Source of the DNA: JBCBZH01 sp039815415
GTDB taxonomy: Bacteria > Bacteroidota > Rhodothermia > Rhodothermales > Rubricoccaceae
Direction: 5' to 3'
Length of the DNA: 15,597 bases
Assembly: GCA_039815415.1 (NCBI GenBank)
Contig: JBCBZH010000074.1
Span: 1 to 15,597, forward strand
The notes under the pieces were generated by a model. The model worked only from the letters and a program-made list of their open reading frames with translations. It had not been told where the DNA came from and made no database searches. Of the stretch, positions 7,530 through 15,480 are shown in pieces (within the stretch, counting starts at the first letter, position 1; every line of letters starts with the position of its first letter). Made by a program: the position numbers and the translations under genes.

Positions 7530-9920
7530 ATGTTTGGCAGCCTCCTCCGTGTCGCGTTTCGCAGCCTTCGCCGCAACCGTGGGTTCGCCGTGCTCAACGT
7601 CGTCGGACTGGCACTCGGCATGGCGTGTGTGATTCTCATTGCCCTGTTTCTTCGGGACGAACTGGGCTTCGACCGTTTCCATGTCAACGCCGAGCGCGTA
7701 GTGCGCATAGACACGGATTTCGTGGTCGAGGGGCAGAGTGAGCCCAACACACGGTCTCAGGGACTTCTCGCGCCCTCACTCGAAGCGTCGGTCCCAGAGG
7801 TGGAAGCGACGGTACGCCTCATGCCAGCCGAGCCCGTGATCCGGGTTGAACGTGGTGTCTTCGAGCCCGGGCAGATCTACTATGCGGATCCCGACGTGTT
7901 CGAGGTGTTCACGTTCCCTCTCGTCTCGGGGGACCCCGAGACGGCACTTGCAGAACCGGGCCGTGTGGTACTGGACGAATCGACCGCGCTCATGCTGTTC
8001 GGGAGGACCGATGTGCTTGGAGAATCCCTTTTGAGTGGCGAAACGGTACTTACAGTCTCCGGGGTCATGGCCAATGTGCCTCGGCAATCCCATCTCCAGT
8101 TCTTCGCGCTGGCGTCGCTCTCCACCTTGGAAGACCCTGGGTGGTACTACCAGAATTGGTTCTCTGGCAGCTTCCTGACCTATGCGCTTCTGCGCGAGGG
8201 CACCAACGTACAGTCCTTCCGCGACAAGCTCCCGGCGTTTATCGAGTCCGTGGCCGGCGATGAAATGCGGGAGATGGGACAATCCATCGTCCTTCATGCA
8301 ACCCCACTTTCTCGGCTTTATCTCCACTCCGATCGCGAGGCTTCCGATGTCCAAGGAAGCACGACGATTCTGTCGATCCTCGGCGCTGTTGCGCTGTTTG
8401 TGCTCCTGGTCGCTGGGATCAACTATACCAACCTCGCCACCGCACGCTCACTTGACCGCGCCCGTGAGGTGGGCGTGCGGAAAACGCTAGGGGCTTCCCG
8501 GTCGTCGCTCGCAGCCCAGTTCTTGGTCGAGGCTGTTGCGCTTTCTACGGTTGCCTTCGCGCTGGGCCTGATCGTGGTCCAGGTGGTCCTTCCGGTCTTC
8601 AATGCACTGGCTGAGAAGCCGCTCACAATCCTCGATCTAGGGCCGTGGGCGGTGGGGCTAGCTTGGCTGGCGCTTGTCGTCGGAGTCGTTGCGGGTGCTT
8701 ATCCAGCTCTCGTGCTAAGCGGCTATCGTCCCGTTGACGTACTGAAGGGGACGTTCGCGGCAGGGCAACAGGGTCTGGTCCTGCGTCGTGGATTGGTTGT
8801 CCTTCAGTTCGTCGTCTCGATTGGGCTGATCGCTGGGACAGCCGTGGTGTTCAGTCAACTCGACTACATGCAGTCGAAGGACCTTGGGCTCGATCTCGGA
8901 GGAGACGCGACGCAATTGCTGGTTCTCCCCCTTGGAGGGGACGATTCGGTTGCTGACCGGCTCCCTGAGACCAAGCGACGCCTTCTCAGCCTTCAGGGTG
9001 TGAATGGTGTGACGTCGTCGATCGCCGTACCGACGGGCGGGAACCCAGGTGCAGGGGGCGAACTCGAGGGCCCTGATGGGTCCCGTAGACAACTCGGCGT
9101 CACCATGTATCTCGTCGACTCCAGCTTTGTAGATGTTTACGGATTGGAGATCGTCGCAGGGGTGACACCGGGGTCTGCTGCCCTCGCCGACTCAGGCTCC
9201 GTGTACGTCCTGAATGAGACCGCTGTACGAGAGAGCGGATATGCACAATTGAGCGATGTGCTTGGGAAGCAAGCGTCCTTCTGGGGGGCAGAGGGCGAGG
9301 TGGTTGGTGTAGTCAAGGATTTTCACACCGAGGGGCTCCAGAATGCCGTCGAACCTCTGGCATTGCGCGTCACACCGTTGTACCAGAGTGTGCTTACGCT
9401 TCGTGTCCAGACAGCAGACTTGCCTGCGACCTTGTCCGCTATTGGAAAGGTGTGGCCTGAGGTAGCGCCTTCGCAGCCGTTCTCGTACAGCTTCTTGGAT
9501 GAAGACTTTGGTGCCCAGTATGTGGCCGAACGCCGGTTCGGCAGACTGTTCAGCATGCTGGCTAGCCTCGCCATCATCATCGCGTGCTTGGGACTGTTTG
9601 GTCTCGCGGCGTTCGAGACATCGACGCGGAAGAAAGAGATCGGCGTGCGTCGTGTTCTCGGGGCCACAGTCGGCCAGATCGTCAGGCTGTTCAGCCGCGA
9701 TGTGGTGCTGCTCGTAGGGGTCGCACTTGGGCTGGCTTCGCCGCTCGTGGTGTTCTGGGCCGACCACTGGCTCGGAGGATTTGCGTACTCGGCCCCGTTT
9801 GGGGGGCCAGTTCTCGCTGTGGCCGGTGTGGTGGTGTGCGCGGTTGCACTTGTGACGGTGGGCAGCCAGGTGGTTCTGGCTGCCACGGCCGATCCGATCC
9901 ACTCTCTCCGCTCTGAATAG
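7530..9920 (+). CDS. ABC transporter permease C, FtsX/MacB type, full length
   Basis: This 796-aa permease has helix 1 at about 21-42 (LNVVGLALGMACVILIALFL). The first periplasmic domain contains the EDPGWYYQNW motif that it shares with permease D. Helices 2-5 lie between about 281 and 450 with the coupling motif RAREVGVRKTLGASRSSL. The second periplasmic domain has EVVGVVKDFHTEGLQ and FSYSFLDEDFGAQY, and the last FtsX module starts near 674 with TSTRKKEIGVRRVLGATVGQ. It ends ADPIHSLRSE. The N-terminal coding sequence is nearly identical to that of permease D at nucleotide level, indicating recent duplication or gene conversion. The ATG at 7530 lies 36 nt after permease B, without a Shine-Dalgarno sequence. 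Confidence 0.93.
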   Translation: MFGSLLRVAFRSLRRNRGFAVLNVVGLALGMACVILIALFLRDELGFDRFHVNAERVVRIDTDFVVEGQSEPNTRSQGLLAPSLEASVPEVEATVRLMPAEPVIRVERGVFEPGQIYYADPDVFEVFTFPLVSGDPETALAEPGRVVLDESTALMLFGRTDVLGESLLSGETVLTVSGVMANVPRQSHLQFFALASLSTLEDPGWYYQNWFSGSFLTYALLREGTNVQSFRDKLPAFIESVAGDEMREMGQSIVLHATPLSRLYLHSDREASDVQGSTTILSILGAVALFVLLVAGINYTNLATARSLDRAREVGVRKTLGASRSSLAAQFLVEAVALSTVAFALGLIVVQVVLPVFNALAEKPLTILDLGPWAVGLAWLALVVGVVAGAYPALVLSGYRPVDVLKGTFAAGQQGLVLRRGLVVLQFVVSIGLIAGTAVVFSQLDYMQSKDLGLDLGGDATQLLVLPLGGDDSVADRLPETKRRLLSLQGVNGVTSSIAVPTGGNPGAGGELEGPDGSRRQLGVTMYLVDSSFVDVYGLEIVAGVTPGSAALADSGSVYVLNETAVRESGYAQLSDVLGKQASFWGAEGEVVGVVKDFHTEGLQNAVEPLALRVTPLYQSVLTLRVQTADLPATLSAIGKVWPEVAPSQPFSYSFLDEDFGAQYVAERRFGRLFSMLASLAIIIACLGLFGLAAFETSTRKKEIGVRRVLGATVGQIVRLFSRDVVLLVGVALGLASPLVVFWADHWLGGFAYSAPFGGPVLAVAGVVVCAVALVTVGSQVVLAATADPIHSLRSE

Positions 9921-9958
9921 CTCCCATTCGCCAGCTCGTCCCCCCAGTCTCCGGTTTC
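9921..9958 (+). promoter_or_regulatory. intergenic leader between permeases C and D, with exact CGCCAGCTCG
   Basis: This 38-nt gap contains CGCCAGCTCG at 9929-9938, 8 nt after the stop and 20 nt before the ATG at 9959. A C/T-rich stretch follows. There is no Shine-Dalgarno sequence. The word recurs, exact or with one mismatch, in comparable positions of other gaps, so it may be a leader element or a duplication scar. Confidence 0.4.
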
Positions 9959-12367
9959 ATGCTTGCCAATCTCTTTCGCGTCGCGTTCCGAAGCCTTCGC
10001 CGCAACCGTGGGTTTGCGCTGCTCAACGTCGTCGGGCTGGCGCTCGGCATGGCGTGTGTCATCCTGATCGCGCTTTACATCCAAGACGAGCGCGGCGTAG
10101 ACGACTTCCACGAACGTGGCGACCGGATCGCGCGCCTGGATATGGCATACGTCACGGACGGGGAGCCAGAGGTGGCCGGCCGCACGCCAGGCATTCTCGC
10201 GCCGACCCTCCTGGCCTCGATGCCCGAGGTGGACGAAGCCGTCCGCCTCACCAACGCGGACCGCGTCGTTCAGGCGCGTGGCGAGGCGTTCCAGGCCGAG
10301 GAGATCTATCTGGCGGACCCAGGTGTGTTCGACGTGTTCACGTTCCCGCTTCGAGCTGGTGATCCGTCCACGGCACTAGCGCAGCCAGGGAGCATCGTTC
10401 TGACAGAGTCCTTTGCGGCAACGCTCTTTGGAGGGACTCCCGCGCTTGGAGAGTCGGTCGAGTGGAAGGGCGAGACGCTGACCGTGACGGGCGTGATGCG
10501 TGACCTGCCTCGGCAGTCTCACCTCCAGTTCGATGGGTTGATCTCGCTCTCGACGGTGGAAGATCCCGGGTGGTACTACGGGAACTGGTACACCGTCGCG
10601 TTCGCCACGTACGCGCTGGTTCAGGAGACTACGGATGTCGAGGACTTCACATCCGGATTGGCCGCTTTCCTGGAATCTGAGGCGAGGGCCGCCATGGATG
10701 CTGAGGGTCAGGAAATGGTTCTGGAGGCAACACCGCTTTCTGACCTGTACCTGACCGCCGACCAAGGGTTGGGCTCATTCGGCAATGGGACGACGCTTCG
10801 GATTCTGGCTCTCGTCGCGCTGTTCGTATTGCTGGTGGCAGCGGTCAACTTTACCAACCTGGCGACCGCTCGCTCGCTCGACCGTGCGCGAGAAGTGGGG
10901 GTGCGCAAGACGCTAGGCGCAGGCCGTCAGGGATTGATGGGGCAGTTCCTGGCGGAGACCGTGGTGCTGAGTGCCATCGCAACGGTCCTTGCCATCCTCC
11001 TGGCCCAGCTGGCGTTACCTGCGTTTCAAGAGCTGTCGGGCAAGCCGCTTTCGCTTCTCGACTTGGGAGTCGGGTGGATCGGCATCCTCGGGCTGGCGGG
11101 ACTCACGGGCGTGCTGGCGGGAGCGTATCCGGCTCTGGTGCTCAGTGGCTTCCGCCCCGCGGAGGTGCTGAAAGGACGGTTCTCCTCAGGCCAGCGTGGG
11201 CAGGCGCTGCGGCGAGGGCTGGTGGTCGTGCAGTTCGGGATCTCGGTCGCACTCATTGCTGCGACCGCCATCGTGTTCTCGCAGTTGCGGTACATGCAGT
11301 CGCAAGACCTCGGGTTCGACGTCGGGGGAGAGGAGACCCAACTGGTGATGCTTCCCATCATGGGCGATTCGTCCGTCGTCGCGAGGTACCCAGAGATCCA
11401 GTCTCGTCTGCTCGCCGTTCCAGGCGTCGATGGCGTGACCGCGTCGCTATCCGCCCCGACCTTCGGCACCTACTCCGGGGGAACGGTGGTCGATACGCCG
11501 GACGGCCCCAGCGACGAGTTCAGCGCGTCCATCGTGCTCGCAGATACGGCCTATACCGATGTGTACGGACTGACGTTGCTCGCGGGGCGAGCTCCAGAGT
11601 CGCTGCCTCCAGGAGCAGATTCCAGCACGGTGCGTGAGTTCGTGTTTAGCGAGTCGAGCGTGCGCGAGGCCGGGTTCACGTCGCCCGAGTCAATCCTCGG
11701 CTCCACCGCGCGGTTCTGGGGAAGCATAGAGGGAGAGATCGTTGGTGTTGTTGCAGACATGCACACAGACGGCTTGCAAGACGAAGTGCAACCGATGCTT
11801 CTCATGTCGGACATTCGAACCGTCATCCCGCCCAACATGGTGACCGTCCGAACCCGGACGGCAGACCTGTCAGCAACGCTGGCACGCATCGAGACGCTCT
11901 GGTCTGAACTCGCCCCGTCGCGCCCGTTCACCTACTCCTTCCTCGACGAGGACTTTGCCGAGCAGTACGTCGCAGAGCTGCGGTTTGGGCGCCTATTCGG
12001 CGTCTTCTCCGGGCTGGCGATTGCCATCGCCTGCCTGGGCCTGTTCGGGCTGGCGGCGCACGCCGCCGCCCAGAGAACCACTGAGATCGGTGTCCGCCGG
12101 GTGCTCGGCGCGACCGTCGCACAGGTGGTGGTCCTGCTGAGCCGCAATGTGGTGATGCTTGTCGGCGCAGGTGTCGCCCTGGCGATTCCCGTGGTCGTGT
12201 TCGGCATGTCGCGCTGGCTCGACACGTTCGCCTACCGCGTCGAGGTGGGTTGGGTGCCTCTGGTGGCTGCTGCGGTGGTTGTGCTGTTGGTGGCTCTGGT
12301 CACGGTGGGAGGGCACGCCGCGCGAGCAGCCCTCGCTGACCCGGTTCGCGCGCTGCGCTCCGAGTAG
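9959..12367 (+). CDS. ABC transporter permease D, FtsX/MacB type, full length
   Basis: This 802-aa permease is a paralogue of permease C. Helix 1 is at about 21-42 (LNVVGLALGMACVILIALYI). The first periplasmic domain carries EDPGWYYGNW. Helices 2-5 lie between about 281 and 455 with RAREVGVRKTLGAGRQGL. The second periplasmic domain has EIVGVVADMHTDGLQ and FTYSFLDEDFAEQY. The last FtsX module starts near 680 with GLAIAIACLGLFGLAAHAAA and QRTTEIGVRRVLGATVAQVV, and the protein ends ALADPVRALRSE. Its N-terminal part is closest to permease C, whereas its C-terminal module is closest to the deleted remnant at 3818-4235, so the gene looks mosaic. It is the best available stand-in for the parent of that remnant. 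Substrate is unknown. Confidence 0.93.
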   Translation: MLANLFRVAFRSLRRNRGFALLNVVGLALGMACVILIALYIQDERGVDDFHERGDRIARLDMAYVTDGEPEVAGRTPGILAPTLLASMPEVDEAVRLTNADRVVQARGEAFQAEEIYLADPGVFDVFTFPLRAGDPSTALAQPGSIVLTESFAATLFGGTPALGESVEWKGETLTVTGVMRDLPRQSHLQFDGLISLSTVEDPGWYYGNWYTVAFATYALVQETTDVEDFTSGLAAFLESEARAAMDAEGQEMVLEATPLSDLYLTADQGLGSFGNGTTLRILALVALFVLLVAAVNFTNLATARSLDRAREVGVRKTLGAGRQGLMGQFLAETVVLSAIATVLAILLAQLALPAFQELSGKPLSLLDLGVGWIGILGLAGLTGVLAGAYPALVLSGFRPAEVLKGRFSSGQRGQALRRGLVVVQFGISVALIAATAIVFSQLRYMQSQDLGFDVGGEETQLVMLPIMGDSSVVARYPEIQSRLLAVPGVDGVTASLSAPTFGTYSGGTVVDTPDGPSDEFSASIVLADTAYTDVYGLTLLAGRAPESLPPGADSSTVREFVFSESSVREAGFTSPESILGSTARFWGSIEGEIVGVVADMHTDGLQDEVQPMLLMSDIRTVIPPNMVTVRTRTADLSATLARIETLWSELAPSRPFTYSFLDEDFAEQYVAELRFGRLFGVFSGLAIAIACLGLFGLAAHAAAQRTTEIGVRRVLGATVAQVVVLLSRNVVMLVGAGVALAIPVVVFGMSRWLDTFAYRVEVGWVPLVAAAVVVLLVALVTVGGHAARAALADPVRALRSE

Positions 12368-12450
12368 CCAACGGACTCCCTCTGGCAGCTATGCACCCCA
12401 GGAAGACTCGGTCGTTTCAACGGGTGCCTGGAGACGTCATCTCGATCGTG

Positions 12451-12494
12451 CTCTGTGCGCGGCCGCACAGACGAGTGTGCGCCAGCGCGCACCC
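12451..12494 (+). repeat. GC-rich hairpin repeat R3
   Basis: This is a third copy of the hairpin family, 83 nt after the stop of permease D. It shares the exact 19-nt block GACGAGTGTGCGCCAGCGC (12470-12488) with R2. Here the arms have changed so that two small hairpins are possible: CTGTGCG (12453-12459) with CGCACAG (12464-12470) over a 4-nt loop, and GTGCGC (12477-12482) with GCGCAC (12487-12492) over a 4-nt loop. There is no T-run. Confidence 0.65.
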
Positions 12495-12513
12495 CTGGGA
12501 GGCGTAAGGTGTC

Positions 12514-12520
12514 AGAGAGG
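12514..12520 (+). promoter_or_regulatory. Shine-Dalgarno-like site AGAGAGG
   Basis: AGAGAGG lies 7 nt upstream of the ATG at 12528. It is the only convincing Shine-Dalgarno-like sequence before a gene start in this window and favours that start over the in-frame GTG at 12579. Confidence 0.45.
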
Positions 12521-12527
12521 CGAATTG

Positions 12528-12980
12528 ATGGCGTGGCATGACGGTTGGGAGAGACCGACGAGACCAACCCAGCCCAGTGTGTTCAGGAACAACCTCCTCG
12601 TTGCTTTCCGCGCCTTCCGCCGCCAGAAGGGGTACACCATCATCAACATGCTGGGGCTGGCGGTCGGACTGGCGAGCAGCTTCTTCATCCTGCTCTGGGT
12701 GAGCCACGCCGGTCAGTTCGACCGCTTCCACGAGAACGGAGACCACCTGTATCGAGCGACGCGTCACGTGGGGCCGGACACGTGGGTCTCGATGTCGAAG
12801 CCTCTCGTGGATGTGCTCGAGGCCGATTACCCCGCAGTGGAGCACGCGCTCTTGCTGCCATGGGGCAGCTCGCCGCTCGTTGCTGGTGGGTTCCTGTTCG
12901 TCATCACGCTAGCGACGGTCAGCTCGCAGGCACTCCGCGCAGCCACCGCCGATCCCGTTCGCGCCCTCCGCTCGGAGTAG
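12528..12980 (+). CDS. internally deleted FtsX/MacB mini-permease (150 aa), reading frame intact
   Basis: The N-terminal part matches a permease N-terminus: VFRNNLLVAFRAFRRQKGYT, then helix 1 (INMLGLAVGLASSFFILLWV), then the start of a periplasmic domain (QFDRFHENGDHLYRATRHV to VEHALLLPWG). After about residue 116 it jumps to the last helix and tail of a permease: LVAGGFLFVITLATVSSQAL followed by RAATADPVRALRSE. This tail is nearly the same as the end of permease E. About 650 residues are missing relative to a full-length member, yet the frame is preserved. The product would have two transmembrane helices and a short periplasmic loop and lacks both FtsX coupling motifs. It is most likely a deletion remnant; a small regulatory or decoy membrane protein is a less likely alternative. 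The start could be ATG 12528 (supported by AGAGAGG upstream, adding 17 residues) or GTG 12579 (aligned with the start of permease E). Confidence 0.75.
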   Translation: MAWHDGWERPTRPTQPSVFRNNLLVAFRAFRRQKGYTIINMLGLAVGLASSFFILLWVSHAGQFDRFHENGDHLYRATRHVGPDTWVSMSKPLVDVLEADYPAVEHALLLPWGSSPLVAGGFLFVITLATVSSQALRAATADPVRALRSE

Positions 12981-13008
12981 CTCTTCGCCAGTTCGTTCCT
13001 CCCCCTCC
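12981..13008 (+). promoter_or_regulatory. 28-nt leader before permease E with CGCCAGTTCG
   Basis: The gap holds CGCCAGTTCG (12986-12995, one mismatch to the recurring word), 5 nt after the stop, followed by a pure C/T run (TTCCTCCCCCTCC) directly against the ATG at 13009. There is no Shine-Dalgarno sequence. Co-transcription with the mini-permease is likely. Confidence 0.38.
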
Positions 13009-15480
13009 ATGTTCAAGAACTATCTCAAGGTTGCCGCGCGCGCTCTCGCGCGTCAGAAAGGGTATGCGACCATCAATGTGCTCGGGCTAGCGCTCGGGCT
13101 GGCGTGCTGCCTTCTCATCGCGCGGTTTGTGGCGCACGAGATGAGCTACGACAGCTTCCATGAGAAGGCGGACACACTCTACCGGGTGACGCTGGGAGAA
13201 TCTGAAGTAGGCGAGGCGTTTGAGGTCAGTGCACACACAGCGTTGGCTCTCGGGCCTGCTCTGGAGGACGCTTTTCCCGAGGTCACCGCCTCCGCGCGGA
13301 CGCTCGCTGTGATCGCGAGCGGAATGGCCGTTATCGCCAGCTCGGACGACCCTAGTCGCGTGTTTGAAGAACGTGGGGTGCTTTACGCAGACGCATCGCT
13401 GTTCGATCTGTTCACGTACCCGCTGGTGTCCGGAGAGCCAAGCCAAGCGTTGACAGAGCCAGGCACGGTTTTGCTTTCGGAGTCGAGTGCGAAGAAATAC
13501 TTCGGAGACGCCAGCCCGATTGGCCAACGGCTGAATATCCGAGGTGCTCTCGGGGGCGAGTATCGCGTCAATGGTGTTTTCGCAGATGTGCCTGCAACGT
13601 CGCACCTGCAGTTCGACATCGTGGCTCCTCTTGCAGACGTTCTCGAACGGCCGATGTATGCCGATGGGGATGGAGCGTGGGGGTGGAACAACTTCTTCAC
13701 CTACGTTCAGCTCCAAGAAGGAACCGACCTCGAGGCGTTCTCTGAAAAGGCCACGGCACTGCTGATGGAGACAGAACTGGGGGCTGAGTATGTGGCTGCC
13801 AACGTCACACCTCGCCTCGCAGCGCAGCCGATTTGGGACATCCATCTCAACAGCGAGGTAGAGTCGTCTGACGTGAACCGAGGGAGCTATCAGACCGTCT
13901 TCTTCTTCGGGATTATCGGCTTCATTACGCTGCTGATTGCGCTCGTGAACTACGTCAATCTGGCCACGGCGCGTGCACTCGACCGGGCAGGCGAGGTGGG
14001 TGTTCGCAAGGCCATCGGAGCCTATCGAGGCCAACTCATGACCCAGTTCCTCGCTGAGTCTGCGGTAACGAACGCGATGGCTCTGGTCCTCGCGGCTGGG
14101 CTGGCGATCGGGCTCCAGCCGATTGTAAACCGCGTGCTGGGTATGGAGATCTCAGGCGCCCTTTGGGTAGCGCCAGGGCTGTGGGCCGGTTTCGCAGTCA
14201 TCTTCCTAATCGGGACACTTCTGGCTGGCCTCTATCCCGCCTTTGTTTTGTCCTCCTTCCGTCCCGTAGCCGCCCTGAAGGGGCAGGCGCAGGGAGCGGG
14301 GAGCGAGCTGTGGCTCCGGCGTGGACTGGTAGTGCTTCAGTTCGGGGCGTCCATCGTGCTGGTGGCAGGTGTGGCCGTGGTGTACAGCCAGCTCAATCAT
14401 ATGCGCGGGCTCGATTCGGGAATCGATATGGAGCAGGTGATCCAGGTCCCCGGGCCACGCATCGCTCCGCGAGGAGCCGATGGGGCCTCGTTGTATGAGA
14501 GCCGCGCCGCAGCCGAGCAGGTCTTCAAAGATGAGCTGCTCGCGATGTCGGATGTCCGCTCTGTGGCGACGTCGTACTCCTTGCCCGGACGAGGGCTGAG
14601 CTATGGATCGGAGGTGCGCCTTGAGTCTGCCGATCCCTCAGACATCGAGGAGGCCGCAATGACGTGGGTGAGCGATGGGTTTACCGAGGTCTATGGATTG
14701 GACGTGATCGCTGGCAATGGCATTGAGGCATTGCCCGAGAGCATAGAGGACGGGGAACGCGAAGATGTTGTCGTCAACGAATCCCTGGTCCGTGCGCTTG
14801 GCCTTGCCTCGCCGAGTGAGGCGATTGGCGAGCCCATCGACATGGGGGGAGATCCTAAGCGCATCGTTGGAGTGCTGCGGGATTTCAGTTGGTTCTCAGC
14901 GCACGAGGATCGAGAGAACGTGTTGCTCGGCCGCATGCAATCGGGAGGCTCCTTCTCAATCAAGGTGGCGGGCTCGGGCCTGCCACAGACCCTCGCAAAC
15001 ATCGAGGCACTCTACGGGCGGCTCTATGCAGGCAATCCGTTCCGGTATGCGTTCGTGGACGACCTGTTCGACGAGCAGTATGAGGCCGACCAGCGGTTTG
15101 CGACACTCTTCAGCGTCTTTGCAGGGTTGGCGGTCTTCATCGCTTGCCTAGGCTTGTTCGGGCTGGCGGCATTCTCCGCACGGAAGCGGACCAAGGAAAT
15201 TGGCGTGCGCAAGGTGCTCGGCGCCTCGGTTGCAAGTGTGATCCGGTTGCTGTCGGTGGACTTCCTCCGGTTGGTGGGGCTCGCCTTCGTGCTTGCCGCT
15301 CCCGTGGCCTATTTGCTCCTCCAGCGCTGGCTCGATGGCTTCGCCGCTCGCATCGACCTCGGGCCAGGGGTGTTCTTGCTTGCCGGCGGGCTGGTGCTGC
15401 TCATCGCGCTGGCGACCGTCAGCTCGCAGGCCCTCCGAGCCGCCACCGTGGACCCCGTTCGCGCCCTCCGATCCGAATAA
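13009..15480 (+). CDS. ABC transporter permease E, FtsX/MacB type, full length
   Basis: This 823-aa protein is the longest permease in the window. Its N-terminus MFKNYLKVAARALARQKGYA is typical of Bacteroidota-type FtsX permeases. Helix 1 is at about 20-42 (INVLGLALGLACCLLIARFV). The first periplasmic domain runs to about 292. Helices 2-5 span about 295-465 with RAGEVGVRKAIGAYRGQL. The second periplasmic domain (about 470-697) contains RIVGVLRDFSWFSAHEDREN and YAFVDDLFDEQY. The final FtsX module starts near 700 with ARKRTKEIGVRKVLGASVAS. It ends TVDPVRALRSE. Both periplasmic domains carry insertions relative to the others, which explains the extra length. The ATG at 13009 is chosen by alignment and lies 28 nt after the mini-permease stop. 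Substrate is unknown. Confidence 0.94.
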   Translation: MFKNYLKVAARALARQKGYATINVLGLALGLACCLLIARFVAHEMSYDSFHEKADTLYRVTLGESEVGEAFEVSAHTALALGPALEDAFPEVTASARTLAVIASGMAVIASSDDPSRVFEERGVLYADASLFDLFTYPLVSGEPSQALTEPGTVLLSESSAKKYFGDASPIGQRLNIRGALGGEYRVNGVFADVPATSHLQFDIVAPLADVLERPMYADGDGAWGWNNFFTYVQLQEGTDLEAFSEKATALLMETELGAEYVAANVTPRLAAQPIWDIHLNSEVESSDVNRGSYQTVFFFGIIGFITLLIALVNYVNLATARALDRAGEVGVRKAIGAYRGQLMTQFLAESAVTNAMALVLAAGLAIGLQPIVNRVLGMEISGALWVAPGLWAGFAVIFLIGTLLAGLYPAFVLSSFRPVAALKGQAQGAGSELWLRRGLVVLQFGASIVLVAGVAVVYSQLNHMRGLDSGIDMEQVIQVPGPRIAPRGADGASLYESRAAAEQVFKDELLAMSDVRSVATSYSLPGRGLSYGSEVRLESADPSDIEEAAMTWVSDGFTEVYGLDVIAGNGIEALPESIEDGEREDVVVNESLVRALGLASPSEAIGEPIDMGGDPKRIVGVLRDFSWFSAHEDRENVLLGRMQSGGSFSIKVAGSGLPQTLANIEALYGRLYAGNPFRYAFVDDLFDEQYEADQRFATLFSVFAGLAVFIACLGLFGLAAFSARKRTKEIGVRKVLGASVASVIRLLSVDFLRLVGLAFVLAAPVAYLLLQRWLDGFAARIDLGPGVFLLAGGLVLLIALATVSSQALRAATVDPVRALRSE

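Larger units (their letters stand above)
12368..12527 (+). promoter_or_regulatory. 160-nt gap with repeat R3 and a Shine-Dalgarno-like site
   Basis: This is one of the two largest gene-free stretches in the window. It contains hairpin repeat R3 (12451-12494) and ends with a purine-rich AGAGAGG (12514-12520) placed 7 nt before the ATG at 12528. The first 80 nt hold nothing recognisable. A transcription break after permease D is plausible but no promoter boxes could be assigned. Confidence 0.4.

Noticed and set aside
12159..12527. Upstream extension of the mini-permease to an ATG at 12159
   Set aside because: It would overlap permease D and read through repeat R3; the added residues are out-of-frame permease sequence.
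12882..12892. GCTGGTGG (the E. coli Chi sequence) near the mini-permease junction
   Set aside because: Chi sequences differ between phyla and this octamer occurs several times elsewhere in the window in helix-coding DNA, so its position at the junction is not informative.
13087..14034. Minus-strand open frame of 315 codons opposite permease E
   Set aside because: It lies wholly opposite a well-supported gene and its translation has the mixed, Arg- and His-rich look of an antisense shadow.
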